From BMS3ABIN03 sp964418885 (lineage in GTDB: Bacteria; Bacteroidota; Ignavibacteria; Ignavibacteriales; Ignavibacteriaceae): 64,000 bases of DNA. Below are positions 1 through 8,572 of this stretch, piece after piece. A program made the translations under genes and the position numbers. The notes under the pieces were generated by a model. It did not search any database and was not told the DNA's origin. It saw only the letters and a program-made list of their open reading frames with translations. The stretch spans positions 1 to 64,000 of the forward strand of contig CAYQNW010000003.1 of NCBI GenBank assembly GCA_964418885.1. Direction: 5' to 3'. The stretch's first letter is position 1. Every line of letters begins with the position of its first letter.

Positions 1-790
1 AGAAATTACTACCAAGTTGCCCTGATTCAGCTTCTACTATCACAGGTCTTTGCCCGGCAGTAACTTCAGTTTCATTAAAAAGGAATAGAACTTCATCGGG
101 AGATAAGGCCTTGTTGTAAATATCAAATTCAAGTATCTCACCTTTCCAAGTAAGGTCACCGTCATAAACACTTTTTGCCAGATAAGCAAAATTAGAACTA
201 ATGAGTGAAATACTATTATTTGCAGCCAGCGGAGTAGTTCCTTGAAGTTGCCCATCTATATATAGCGTTATATTTGCTGAGTCTATAGTGCTTACCATTT
301 GATGGAGTTTGCCGTCATCATATTCAGTTCCCTCCGCAAATGTTTCACTTGCCCAGGGAGTTGATGCATCTCCGCAAGAAATACCTGCACGACTTACATC
401 GTCTTCACGTGCAGCGGTAATATAATAGTAGTCTACACCAAGTGTATTTTGCGTATTACCAAATGAAGCAAGCATAGTAAAGCCTGTATTACCATTTGGG
501 ACGGATTTAAACCAGGCTACAATAGTAATTGCATCATATCCATTAATTGCTATTGTATCTGCCGGCAACTCCATCCAGGAATTAGGATTGGTTGTCTGAA
601 GCGAGCCATTTAGAATTTCGGCATCTCCCATCAAAACTCCAGTAACGCCACCAACAGTATCAATTGCTGTTCCGTCATCAAATGTCCAGGAGTGTGTAAG
701 ATTTGCAGTTCCAGGATCTATTTGAGCAATTGTACTTGCATATGCGATCAGCATCATAACAAAAAGCAAAATTGTATTTTTAGTTTTCAT
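1..790 (-). CDS. Secreted LamG-domain protein, 3' end cut by the window edge
   Basis: The frame is open from an ATG at 790 to base 1 with no stop, so the C-terminus lies outside the window. The start has a strong GGAGG site just upstream. Residues 1-22 form a signal peptide ending near STIAQ. Residues ~25-240 read as a LamG/concanavalin-like jelly roll (HSWTFDDGTAID, WMELPAD, ITIVAWFKS, then a strand with TLYIDGQLQGT), the usual layout of secreted glycan-binding or glycan-cleaving proteins. The last visible residues (VIVEAESGQLGSNF) look like the first strand of a CBM6 module. The gene follows the GH43 gene on the same strand by about 50 bp, so it probably belongs to the same hemicellulose transcript. 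The catalytic domain, if any, is not visible, so the substrate cannot be named. Confidence 0.8.
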   Translation of the reverse strand, partial: MKTKNTILLFVMMLIAYASTIAQIDPGTANLTHSWTFDDGTAIDTVGGVTGVLMGDAEILNGSLQTTNPNSWMELPADTIAINGYDAITIVAWFKSVPNGNTGFTMLASFGNTQNTLGVDYYYITAAREDDVSRAGISCGDASTPWASETFAEGTEYDDGKLHQMVSTIDSANITLYIDGQLQGTTPLAANNSISLISSNFAYLAKSVYDGDLTWKGEILEFDIYNKALSPDEVLFLFNETEVTAGQRPVIVEAESGQLGSNF

Positions 791-838
791 ATTGTTCCTC
801 CGTAAATTTTTCTAGTTAGAAAATCAGTCATGATATTA

Positions 839-3082
839 TTATTTCAGAAATATCATTTTTTTTGTTCGTATATATTTATCTGCATTAATTCTGTAATAAT
901 AAATTCCGCTAGCAAGATTATTCGCAATAAAACTAAGCTGATGAGTGCCTGCAGAATATTCGCCGTCGGCAATTGTCGTAACTTTCTGTCCCAATTGATT
1001 ATATACAGATAACTCAACTTTACTCGCTCTCGGCAGAGTAAAAGTTATCTTAGTTGCCGGATTAAACGGATTGGGATAATTTTGGAATAATTGAAATGCT
1101 TGAATCGTCCCTCTTTCATTTGAGCCATTATCTATTGATGTAGTAGTATCAGCTTTACTTAAAAATCTAAACCAATTTATACGAAAAAGTTGTTCAGTCC
1201 CTGAACCCAAAAACTTAAGGTAAACATCATGGCTGTTTGATACCGAATCAACGTCTGCTTTAAAAGTTTTATAGTCTGTCCAGCTACCTGTAGTGTCAAT
1301 ATTGCATTCGCCAATTTTTCTGCCAGTATCAATTGAATCAAGCCATACTTCCACAATGCCACCTGTTGTTGCACTCGAAGCAGATATTTCCAAAGATACT
1401 GGAGTTTTTTGGTAATCGTTGTTGCCGAATTCTACACCTGCATACATTGCCCATTCATCGTTGTTGATTCCTCCTAAATATGTACTGGAGGGACTTACTC
1501 TAAATCTGTTGGCAGGACTTCCGGCAGGAATATTTGAATATGCATCACGGTAAATATAAAGATCAAAATATGCTGCTTTACCTTTTACATAAAGCCCCTG
1601 CTGATTACCTGTAAAATTATTATAATCGGTTTGCTGGATATCTATTGCCGTAGCATTTATTGGTTCTCCAATTTGCGTCCATGTAACTCCGTCAGAACTA
1701 AAAAAACCAGACATCATATGTTCATTACGAACTAATTTAAGCCAGACCACTGTACCGATAGTATTTTCTACTTCGTATGAAGTATTATTAAAACTAAATT
1801 TTAAGACTTTATCACCCTGACTATTTACTGTACTGAACACGTTTGCACTAAGTGTTTCAGGTCCGTTTATAATCCACAAACCGGCTTCATCAGAAACTGC
1901 TGCCGGTTCAAAATCAACTTTTGTAACAAGGGAATAATTATGTTCACCATCATTCTGAATTACCGTATTGCTTCCGCCATAAGGTTCCAGGTATAACCAA
2001 CCTTCGCGCACTTCCAAAGAATGTGTTGCATCGGATGTATATCCAAGGAAAGACCATGCAGGATTTAATAAAGTTGAAGTAAACATATCGGATTTGGGTA
2101 CCATCCAGGGAATTCCATTGCTTGGAAGAACCGGAGCTGTAACTGGATTACTCGGAGGAAATTTAATAACAGGAAATCCCTGATCGTTATAAGTCACCTG
2201 GCAGAGTAAACCCTGACGTCCCTGAGCATACCAGTTATCACTACTGTGATAACTATGTGCAATAGTCCAGCTTGTACTATCATCGAGCATAACGACGGGA
2301 GAGATATGATTAGGTCTGTTGTAGGTTCCTGTAATTCCGGTAAAAATATTACTTCCGATAATTGTCCATGCTGATTGATCGTCTGTCAATGTATCACTAC
2401 GCATTACATATTGTGCGCCGTATAAATGCTGTGCAAAACTATAATAGTAGTAACCATTATGTTTCCACATTACGGGTCCCTCTGCCCATCCATATGGGTA
2501 ATCCGGCGATGGATTTAACCAGGTTAAATCAAGAACTCTACCTGTAGGCTGTCCGTTTTCTCCTAATTCTACAATATGGTTATTTTGTTGACCAGCTTTA
2601 GTAAGCATATACCATTTATTATCGTCATCTATAAAAATGGAATTATCCTGTCCAAATGGCGGAAGTCCAGCGGCAGTGTTGACTGCTGTAGGTGTACTCC
2701 AGGGGCCCTCAGGATTATCCGCTTTCACATAAAACATACCGACACCACTTCTGGCAAAGAAATCCCAGTATGAGTTGTTATAATAAACCATATGACCACC
2801 CCAAATACCGCCGCCTGGTTCATCTCCATATACAGGCCAGGAAGCTTTAACCGGTTGTGCTATTACTTCCCAATGTACAAGATCAGTAGAGTGATATATT
2901 TTAGGTGTTGGATTAAATGAAGAACCAGAGGTATAAAAATCATTGCCAACTTTTGTTAATGTAGGATCAGGATGATCTCCTGGAATTACCGGATTTATAT
3001 ATGTACTAAATGAAGGTGATTGCCCATAGATATGGAAGCATAATATAAGAAAGAAAGATAAAAAGTGGTAAAAAGTTTTCAT
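839..3082 (-). CDS. Secreted GH43 glycosidase with CBM6-like and T9SS sorting domains
   Basis: This is a family 43 five-bladed beta-propeller enzyme, probably a beta-xylosidase or alpha-L-arabinofuranosidase. A signal peptide covers residues 1-20. The catalytic triad can be placed: general base D39 in DHPDP, pKa modulator D146 in GQDNSIF, and acid E201 in WAEGPVMW. Residues ~335-510 form the C-terminal beta-sandwich usual for long GH43 enzymes. Residues ~530-650 look like a CBM6 (RFRVSPSSTYLGG, VEVWLDS). The last ~80 residues are a T9SS type A sorting domain (NYPNPFNPATKI to KKMIFLK), so the enzyme should be exported and held at the cell surface. The gene follows xylR by about 150 bp, a gap that contains a 10-bp-stem hairpin. 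Exact specificity within GH43 cannot be read by eye. Confidence 0.92.
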   Translation of the reverse strand: MKTFYHFLSFFLILCFHIYGQSPSFSTYINPVIPGDHPDPTLTKVGNDFYTSGSSFNPTPKIYHSTDLVHWEVIAQPVKASWPVYGDEPGGGIWGGHMVYYNNSYWDFFARSGVGMFYVKADNPEGPWSTPTAVNTAAGLPPFGQDNSIFIDDDNKWYMLTKAGQQNNHIVELGENGQPTGRVLDLTWLNPSPDYPYGWAEGPVMWKHNGYYYYSFAQHLYGAQYVMRSDTLTDDQSAWTIIGSNIFTGITGTYNRPNHISPVVMLDDSTSWTIAHSYHSSDNWYAQGRQGLLCQVTYNDQGFPVIKFPPSNPVTAPVLPSNGIPWMVPKSDMFTSTLLNPAWSFLGYTSDATHSLEVREGWLYLEPYGGSNTVIQNDGEHNYSLVTKVDFEPAAVSDEAGLWIINGPETLSANVFSTVNSQGDKVLKFSFNNTSYEVENTIGTVVWLKLVRNEHMMSGFFSSDGVTWTQIGEPINATAIDIQQTDYNNFTGNQQGLYVKGKAAYFDLYIYRDAYSNIPAGSPANRFRVSPSSTYLGGINNDEWAMYAGVEFGNNDYQKTPVSLEISASSATTGGIVEVWLDSIDTGRKIGECNIDTTGSWTDYKTFKADVDSVSNSHDVYLKFLGSGTEQLFRINWFRFLSKADTTTSIDNGSNERGTIQAFQLFQNYPNPFNPATKITFTLPRASKVELSVYNQLGQKVTTIADGEYSAGTHQLSFIANNLASGIYYYRINADKYIRTKKMIFLK

Positions 3083-3113
3083 ACTATTTCTTTGGATTTA
3101 GTTTTGAATGAAC

Positions 3114-3146
3114 TTCGGGGATTGGAAGTAATTTGCAATCCCCGAA
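3114..3146 (-). terminator. 10-bp-stem hairpin between xylR and the GH43 gene
   Basis: TTCGGGGATT at 3114-3123 pairs perfectly with AATCCCCGAA at 3137-3146 across a 13-base loop. It lies about 85 bases past the xylR stop and about 32 bases before the GH43 ATG. On the minus strand no clean U-run follows, so it may be a terminator for xylR, an RNA-stabilising or attenuating leader hairpin for GH43, or both. Confidence 0.45.
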
Positions 3147-3231
3147 TTAAAAATATTTTAATAAATTTAAGCAAAATGCTAAATATTAGATAGCCATTTT
3201 AGATCAGTAACTAACCAGATCGCGTCAAACA

Positions 3232-4374
3232 CTAAAGGTTAGTAAGTTGATGATGTTTCCGAAATTCACGGAGGCCTATTCCTTTTACTCTTTTAAAATA
3301 TCTTGAAATATGTTCAACATCAGTGAAGTTAAAAAATGAAGTTATTTGAGAAATTGAAAAATCACTTTCTATAAGTAATTTTGAAATAAGTTCAATACGT
3401 GTATATTTAATTTCTTCAACTATGGATCTATGGATTGTCCTTCTAAATCTCCTTTCAAGCGTACGCCTATTAATATTAGCAGCTTTTACTACATCTTCAA
3501 CTAAGATTTTATTCCTTGCGTTATTTTTGATAAAACTAATTGCTTGCGCAACTGAAAAATCATCAACCGCAAATATATCAGAGGATTGCCTTTGGACCAC
3601 ATAACTTGGAGTAACTATTATTTGCTTGCCATAATTTTTTTCTTTATCAATCATATCATCAATTAATTTAGCTGCCTGATAACCAGCTGATTCAACATTT
3701 AGAGCAATACTTGTTAGAGGCGGATCACTTATATTACAAACCATAGGATCATTATCGACACCTACTACAGCAACATCTTCAGGCACTTTTAAATTGAGCA
3801 ATTTACATACTTCCAGAATATGCTGCCCACGATCATCGTTACATGCAAAAATTCCTACAGGTTTTGGTAAAGCATTAACCCAGTCTCTTACACGATGCTG
3901 CTCATTCTCCCAGTCATTTTTAATCCTCTTAGGTTGGCAATAGACATGAGTTTTATAACCAATTTTACTATTAAGACGGCAAAAATTTATTCTGCGTTCT
4001 TTAGACCAGTCATAACTATCGAAGCCGCAAAAGGCAAAATTTTTTAATCCTTTTTCAATCAGATGTTCGCTTGCCAATTTTGCAATTGAATATGAATCGG
4101 TTTTTATGACCGGCAAATTTTGGGGGTATTTGGAATCGTGTATAGCAAGTACAGTGGGAATCTTCAATTTCAATAACTCTTTTGTTATTAAGGAGTCGCG
4201 CATAATAATTCCATCCGGTTTCCAGCTTGTTAAATGGGGGATAGAAGACTTTAACCCTATAGGTTCTTTATAAAACGACCAGGGTCCGTGCAGTTTAGAA
4301 TAATGAGCAATCCCCATAATTAACTGTCTACCAAATGCGCGCGAAGTTTCTACGAGTAATATAATTCTTTTCAT
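3232..4374 (-). CDS. xylR: XylR-type AraC family xylose regulator
   Basis: The 380-residue protein has the architecture and length of E. coli XylR. Residues 1-~265 are a periplasmic-binding-protein-like sugar-sensing domain (MKRIILLVETSRAFGRQLIMG start, CNDDRGQHILE, VGVDNDPMVCNISDPPLTSI). Residues ~275-380 are a two-helix-turn-helix AraC DNA-binding domain (VVKAANINRRTLERRFRR, FTDVEHISRYFKRVKG). XylR proteins bind xylose and activate xylose genes. The gene lies between the GH127 and GH43 genes on the same strand, 119 bp after GH127, so it is probably co-transcribed with genes it controls. No XylR operator could be identified with confidence. A LacI-type regulator sits at the other end of the locus, so two sugar signals may be integrated. 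Confidence 0.88.
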   Translation of the reverse strand: MKRIILLVETSRAFGRQLIMGIAHYSKLHGPWSFYKEPIGLKSSIPHLTSWKPDGIIMRDSLITKELLKLKIPTVLAIHDSKYPQNLPVIKTDSYSIAKLASEHLIEKGLKNFAFCGFDSYDWSKERRINFCRLNSKIGYKTHVYCQPKRIKNDWENEQHRVRDWVNALPKPVGIFACNDDRGQHILEVCKLLNLKVPEDVAVVGVDNDPMVCNISDPPLTSIALNVESAGYQAAKLIDDMIDKEKNYGKQIIVTPSYVVQRQSSDIFAVDDFSVAQAISFIKNNARNKILVEDVVKAANINRRTLERRFRRTIHRSIVEEIKYTRIELISKLLIESDFSISQITSFFNFTDVEHISRYFKRVKGIGLREFRKHHQLTNL

Positions 4375-4493
4375 ATTACATACCTTCTTTATAAATAACC
4401 AGACTAATCACACAATTTCAAGTTACTTTTTCTTATCAAAAAGAATATTACTGTTGCGTTTATTTATATGTATTCCACAAGACATTTAAATGT

Positions 4494-6428
4494 TTACATT
4501 TGAGTAAACCAGACTTTCATTTTTCCAACTCCTCTATTTGACCATATATAATATGGAATCAAGGTGAATTCTTTATTATTACTTTTACTCTCAAGTGCAA
4601 CCACTCTGTCAGATAAAATTGTTTCATCCCGAGTATTGACATCTAAATTTTTTGGTATAGATATATCAGATATTTGTTTGTTATCAATTTCTTCAGCACA
4701 ATAAACTATCGGACCATATTCAAAAGCAACTTTATTACTATCAGCTTTTACTTTTTCGTTTGCAATTACTTCATGCACCTTCATTGGTAAGACCAATTCT
4801 ATTTTATCACCTTTAGACCAATCTCTTGAGATTTCAACGTATCCTTTATTCATATTTATCTTCCCTTCTTTTCCATTTACTTTTAAAATGATTTTACTTT
4901 TATCATTATCCCTATAAGAATACAAATTGCCGGGAACGGGTTTATTTTCAGCCCAGCCGGGAATACGAAGTTTTAAGGTAAATGTTTTTTCTTCTTCAGG
5001 ATTGATCGAAATATTTATGTCCCCATTCCATGGATAATCTGTTTGCTGCGTTATCCCAACTTGTTCTCCATCAATCTTAACTTGCGCATTGTTGGAGATA
5101 AAAAGATTTACATATAAACTATCTTCATTAGTTGCATAAACTAAACCGGGAATAGAAGGAATAAAACGGATTAAATTCGTCGGGCAGCAGGAACAATCGA
5201 ACCATGATTGTCTTGTACAAGCTCCCATATTAAATTCATACTTGCCGTCGGATTCAGTGGGATTAGGATAGAAAAACTTTTTCCCATCTAATGAAATTCC
5301 TGAAATCAATCCGTTATACATCGTTCGTTCAATAATATCATAATATTTTGAATCACCTGTTAAAAGAAATAACCGGTGATTCCAAAAAACGCTGGCAATT
5401 GCAGCACAAGTTTCATTGTATGCAGTAAGGTTAGGCAGTTCATAATTATCACCGAAAGATTCTCCTTCATGTCTGGAACCCAACCCGCCGGTGATATACA
5501 TTTTTTTATTAACCACATTTTCCCAGATTGTATTTACTGCGTTCAGATAATCTTTATCTTTATAGATAGCGGCAATATCAGTCATGCCAGCGTACATATA
5601 TAAAGCACGCACTGCATGTCCAACTGCTTCCGTTTGTTTTATAACAGGCATATGATCCTGATTATATTCTCCATACAATTTATGTGTGGTTGAATCGCCG
5701 CGAACATCCAGGAAAAACTTAGCAAGTTCAAGATATTTTGTGTTTTGCGTTATATGATAAAGTTTAATTAAGCCTGTTTCAACAATTTGATGTCCCGGAG
5801 GTTTGGTTAATTTATTTGGTCCAAAATTATTTACTAACAAGTTGGCATTCTTAATTGCGACATCTAAAAAGTTTCTCTTACCTGTAGCCCAATAATGTGC
5901 AGCGGCTGCTTCGAATAAATGTCCGCTGTTATATAACTCATGACTACTTACTTCATTTTCCCATCTTGTTTTTGAAGGTTTAACCCACCATGCCGGAGGT
6001 TTTTCTCTGTTGATAGTAAACCAGGTCGTAAGATAGCCATCAGGTTCCTGTCCAATTTTTATAATCGCAATTATTGAATCAATGTAAGCGTCCAATTCAG
6101 GATTTGGGTTGCTTATTAATGAATATGAAGCGCCTTCTATAATCTTATAAAGATCGGTATCATCGAAAGGCATTTTACCTTTGGTAGTACCTTTTTCAAC
6201 GCCGCCGGCTATAAGAAAGTTTTCCATTCGTCCTTCTTTTTCACATTTATCAAATGCATAACGTATCGTAACATCCTGAATTGTTTTTATCTTCGGTAAC
6301 CAAAAGTTATCATCAAGAATAACGTTTCTAATACCTACAGCAGAAATCGGATAGTCTGAATATTTTGAATTCTTCTGAGAACAACTCAATGCTATCAGAG
6401 CTAACAAAGCAAAAATTAGTTTTTTCAT
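4494..6428 (-). CDS. GH127 beta-L-arabinofuranosidase lipoprotein
   Basis: The 644-residue protein begins with a lipoprotein signal (LIALSC, lipidated Cys16) and continues as a GH127/DUF1680 (alpha/alpha)6 barrel. GH127 enzymes remove terminal beta-L-arabinofuranose and use a zinc-bound cysteine nucleophile. By alignment with the known Bifidobacterium enzyme the candidate metal ligands are E339 and C341 (motif YNETC) and C414/C415 (motif DCSCCPTN), with E323 in HEGESFG as acid/base. All are present, so it should be active. The gene starts 19 bases after the GH51 gene, which removes alpha-L-arabinofuranose, suggesting one transcript for stripping both anomers of arabinose from a branched hemicellulose or arabinan. 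The lipid anchor puts it at a membrane face, periplasmic or surface. Confidence 0.9.
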   Translation of the reverse strand: MKKLIFALLALIALSCSQKNSKYSDYPISAVGIRNVILDDNFWLPKIKTIQDVTIRYAFDKCEKEGRMENFLIAGGVEKGTTKGKMPFDDTDLYKIIEGASYSLISNPNPELDAYIDSIIAIIKIGQEPDGYLTTWFTINREKPPAWWVKPSKTRWENEVSSHELYNSGHLFEAAAAHYWATGKRNFLDVAIKNANLLVNNFGPNKLTKPPGHQIVETGLIKLYHITQNTKYLELAKFFLDVRGDSTTHKLYGEYNQDHMPVIKQTEAVGHAVRALYMYAGMTDIAAIYKDKDYLNAVNTIWENVVNKKMYITGGLGSRHEGESFGDNYELPNLTAYNETCAAIASVFWNHRLFLLTGDSKYYDIIERTMYNGLISGISLDGKKFFYPNPTESDGKYEFNMGACTRQSWFDCSCCPTNLIRFIPSIPGLVYATNEDSLYVNLFISNNAQVKIDGEQVGITQQTDYPWNGDINISINPEEEKTFTLKLRIPGWAENKPVPGNLYSYRDNDKSKIILKVNGKEGKINMNKGYVEISRDWSKGDKIELVLPMKVHEVIANEKVKADSNKVAFEYGPIVYCAEEIDNKQISDISIPKNLDVNTRDETILSDRVVALESKSNNKEFTLIPYYIWSNRGVGKMKVWFTQM

Positions 6429-6447
6429 TTCTCAATACTCTTTAATA

Positions 6448-8448
6448 TTATTTTTCTTCCCTGAACAGAATTTCCGCAGGGATAATTTGTTTTTCTATAT
6501 TAGGACCTTTAATGCTTACATCGAGTCCCATTCCGCCGGCGGCCTGAAAAAATAGTATTTCTATTTTATGGTAACCTGTATTCAACATAGCATTACCTGA
6601 TCTCTCAACCATTGCATGCTGTCCGTCATTATTTACAACTAATTTGCTATCAATTATTATAGCTGATCCATCATCAGATGTTGTGTAAAAAGTATATAAA
6701 CCGTCTTCAGGTATTTTTATATACCCGGTGTACTTTAATGCAAAGTTCACTTCGCTAACCATTGATGGAATAACAAAACTACTTTCTGTGCCGGAAGATA
6801 AAGGATTCATATCTGCAAAGTTTGGAAGACTGATTCCATCAAATTTATAATAATTATAGTCTATCCCTTGTTTAGGATTTTTTAAATTGATTTCTTTCTG
6901 TTTCAAATTAACTTTGCCTTCTATCTCAAGAACGACAACCGATATTGGCGGCATATTAACTTTTAAATTGTTCCCGTTTAATTTATAATCAGAAAAATCT
7001 GACGGCTTTACTTCATTAGGATTATCAAACGTATTGTGTGCATTCATTTTTTCCGCGGTAAGCATTTTGCCTACAATTTTGTCTGCTTTAAAACTTTCTA
7101 AACTTAGTTCAACATCTTCCGATTTGTCGGGATCAATATTGCACAGTGAAATATGCATCTTGTCCGAACTATTGATTGAGGCTGAACAATTTACTGCAGG
7201 AAGCTTATCATCTTTGTAAACATAATCACTCGAAGAAACTTTGACAGGAATCATAGTAGCTTCCTGGTGAACTTTAAATAAATCAAAAACCCAGTAAGTT
7301 GGAGTTAAAATCATCTTATCATCTTTGGTAAGAATCATTGCCTGCAGCACATTTACAACCTGCGCAATGTTCGCCATTCGCACACGGTCACAATGATTAT
7401 TAAAAATATTTAAATTACATGCTGCTGCTATCGCATCACGCATTGTATTTTGCTGATATAAAAAGCCAGGGTTTGTTCCCGGTTCTACCTGGTACCAGGT
7501 TCCCCATTCATCAACTACCAGCGCAACTCTTTTAAAAGGATCGTATTTATCCATTATTATAGAATGCTTTTCAACGAGTTCATTCATTTGGAGGGTTTTC
7601 TTCATGATATCGAACCAGCCGCCTTCATCAAAATCTGTTGCGGTTTTCTGATTTGCAAAAGAATAATAATGAAGAGCTAATCCATCGAAATAAGGCGCAG
7701 CCTCTTTCATTAAAACATCAGTCCAATTATAATCACCACTACTCGGACCACATGCAATTTTAAATAATCTTTCTCTACCGTAATTATGCATATACGTTCC
7801 GAATCTTCTTACCTGGTCGGCATAAAAATCCGGTGGCATATTGCCTCCGCATCCCCAATTTTCATTTCCGATAGCCCAATATTTTACTCCCCACGATTTT
7901 TCCCGTCCGTTTTTCTTGCGCAGGTCTGTCATCGGACTGACGTTATCCGAATTAACATATTCAACCCACTGAGATAATTCTTTTACTGTACCGCTGCCGA
8001 CATTTCCTGTTATGTACGGATCGCATCCAATTAAATTGCAAAGCTCAAGAAATTCATGTGTTCCAAAACTGTTATCTTCAGTAACTCCGCCCCAATTAGT
8101 GTTGATCATTTCAGGTCTGTCTTTTGGATTACCGATTCCATCCATCCAGTGATATTCATCGGCAAAGCAGCCGCCCGGCCATCTTAAAACCGGAACTTTA
8201 ATTTCTTTAAGTGCATCAACAACATCTTTCCTAATTCCGTCGATGTTTGGAATTGAAGAATTTGGTCCTACCCAAATTCCTCCATAAATAAGATGACCGA
8301 GATGCTCTGAAAACTGACCGTAAATATTTTTGTCGATTTTATATTCCTGTTCAGAAGCATCTATTGTTATTTTATTTTCAACAGTTTGAGATTTAACAGA
8401 TACTTGTGAAATAATAATTAACAGTATTAATAAGAAAAGTTCTTTCAT
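6448..8448 (-). CDS. GH51 alpha-L-arabinofuranosidase with C-terminal PA14 domain
   Basis: This is a family 51 retaining arabinofuranosidase. A signal peptide covers residues 1-20. The (beta/alpha)8 catalytic domain shows IYGQFSEHLG, RWPGGCFADEYHW, the acid/base E196 in WAIGNENW and the nucleophile E314 in VVDEWGTWY. A beta-sandwich follows to about residue 515. Residues ~525-660 resemble a PA14 domain (YNYYKFDGISLPNF, SDDGSAIIIDSKLVVNNDGQH), a carbohydrate-binding add-on not usual for plain GH51 enzymes. There is no T9SS tail, so the protein is probably periplasmic. The start has GGGAGA upstream, and a promoter at 8536-8564 precedes it. It heads a two-gene unit with GH127, 19 bases apart. 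Confidence 0.92.
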   Translation of the reverse strand: MKELFLLILLIIISQVSVKSQTVENKITIDASEQEYKIDKNIYGQFSEHLGHLIYGGIWVGPNSSIPNIDGIRKDVVDALKEIKVPVLRWPGGCFADEYHWMDGIGNPKDRPEMINTNWGGVTEDNSFGTHEFLELCNLIGCDPYITGNVGSGTVKELSQWVEYVNSDNVSPMTDLRKKNGREKSWGVKYWAIGNENWGCGGNMPPDFYADQVRRFGTYMHNYGRERLFKIACGPSSGDYNWTDVLMKEAAPYFDGLALHYYSFANQKTATDFDEGGWFDIMKKTLQMNELVEKHSIIMDKYDPFKRVALVVDEWGTWYQVEPGTNPGFLYQQNTMRDAIAAACNLNIFNNHCDRVRMANIAQVVNVLQAMILTKDDKMILTPTYWVFDLFKVHQEATMIPVKVSSSDYVYKDDKLPAVNCSASINSSDKMHISLCNIDPDKSEDVELSLESFKADKIVGKMLTAEKMNAHNTFDNPNEVKPSDFSDYKLNGNNLKVNMPPISVVVLEIEGKVNLKQKEINLKNPKQGIDYNYYKFDGISLPNFADMNPLSSGTESSFVIPSMVSEVNFALKYTGYIKIPEDGLYTFYTTSDDGSAIIIDSKLVVNNDGQHAMVERSGNAMLNTGYHKIEILFFQAAGGMGLDVSIKGPNIEKQIIPAEILFREEK

Positions 8449-8535
8449 TTATTCTCCCTTGAAACATTAATTTATCTTGAATTATTTATTTCATAATATC
8501 GAAGATTATGTTCAAATGCTGGTAGCACATCCGGA

Positions 8536-8564
8536 AAAATAATCGGTAACAATAATTTTATCAA
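8536..8564 (-). promoter_or_regulatory. Promoter candidate for the GH51-GH127 unit
   Basis: On the minus strand TTGATA (8564-8559) and TATTTT (8541-8536) are separated by exactly 17 bases. Transcription would begin near 8529, giving an 80-base leader before the GH51 ATG. The elements match other promoters in this window. Not experimentally supported. Confidence 0.5.
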
Positions 8565-8572
8565 TTCCGAGG

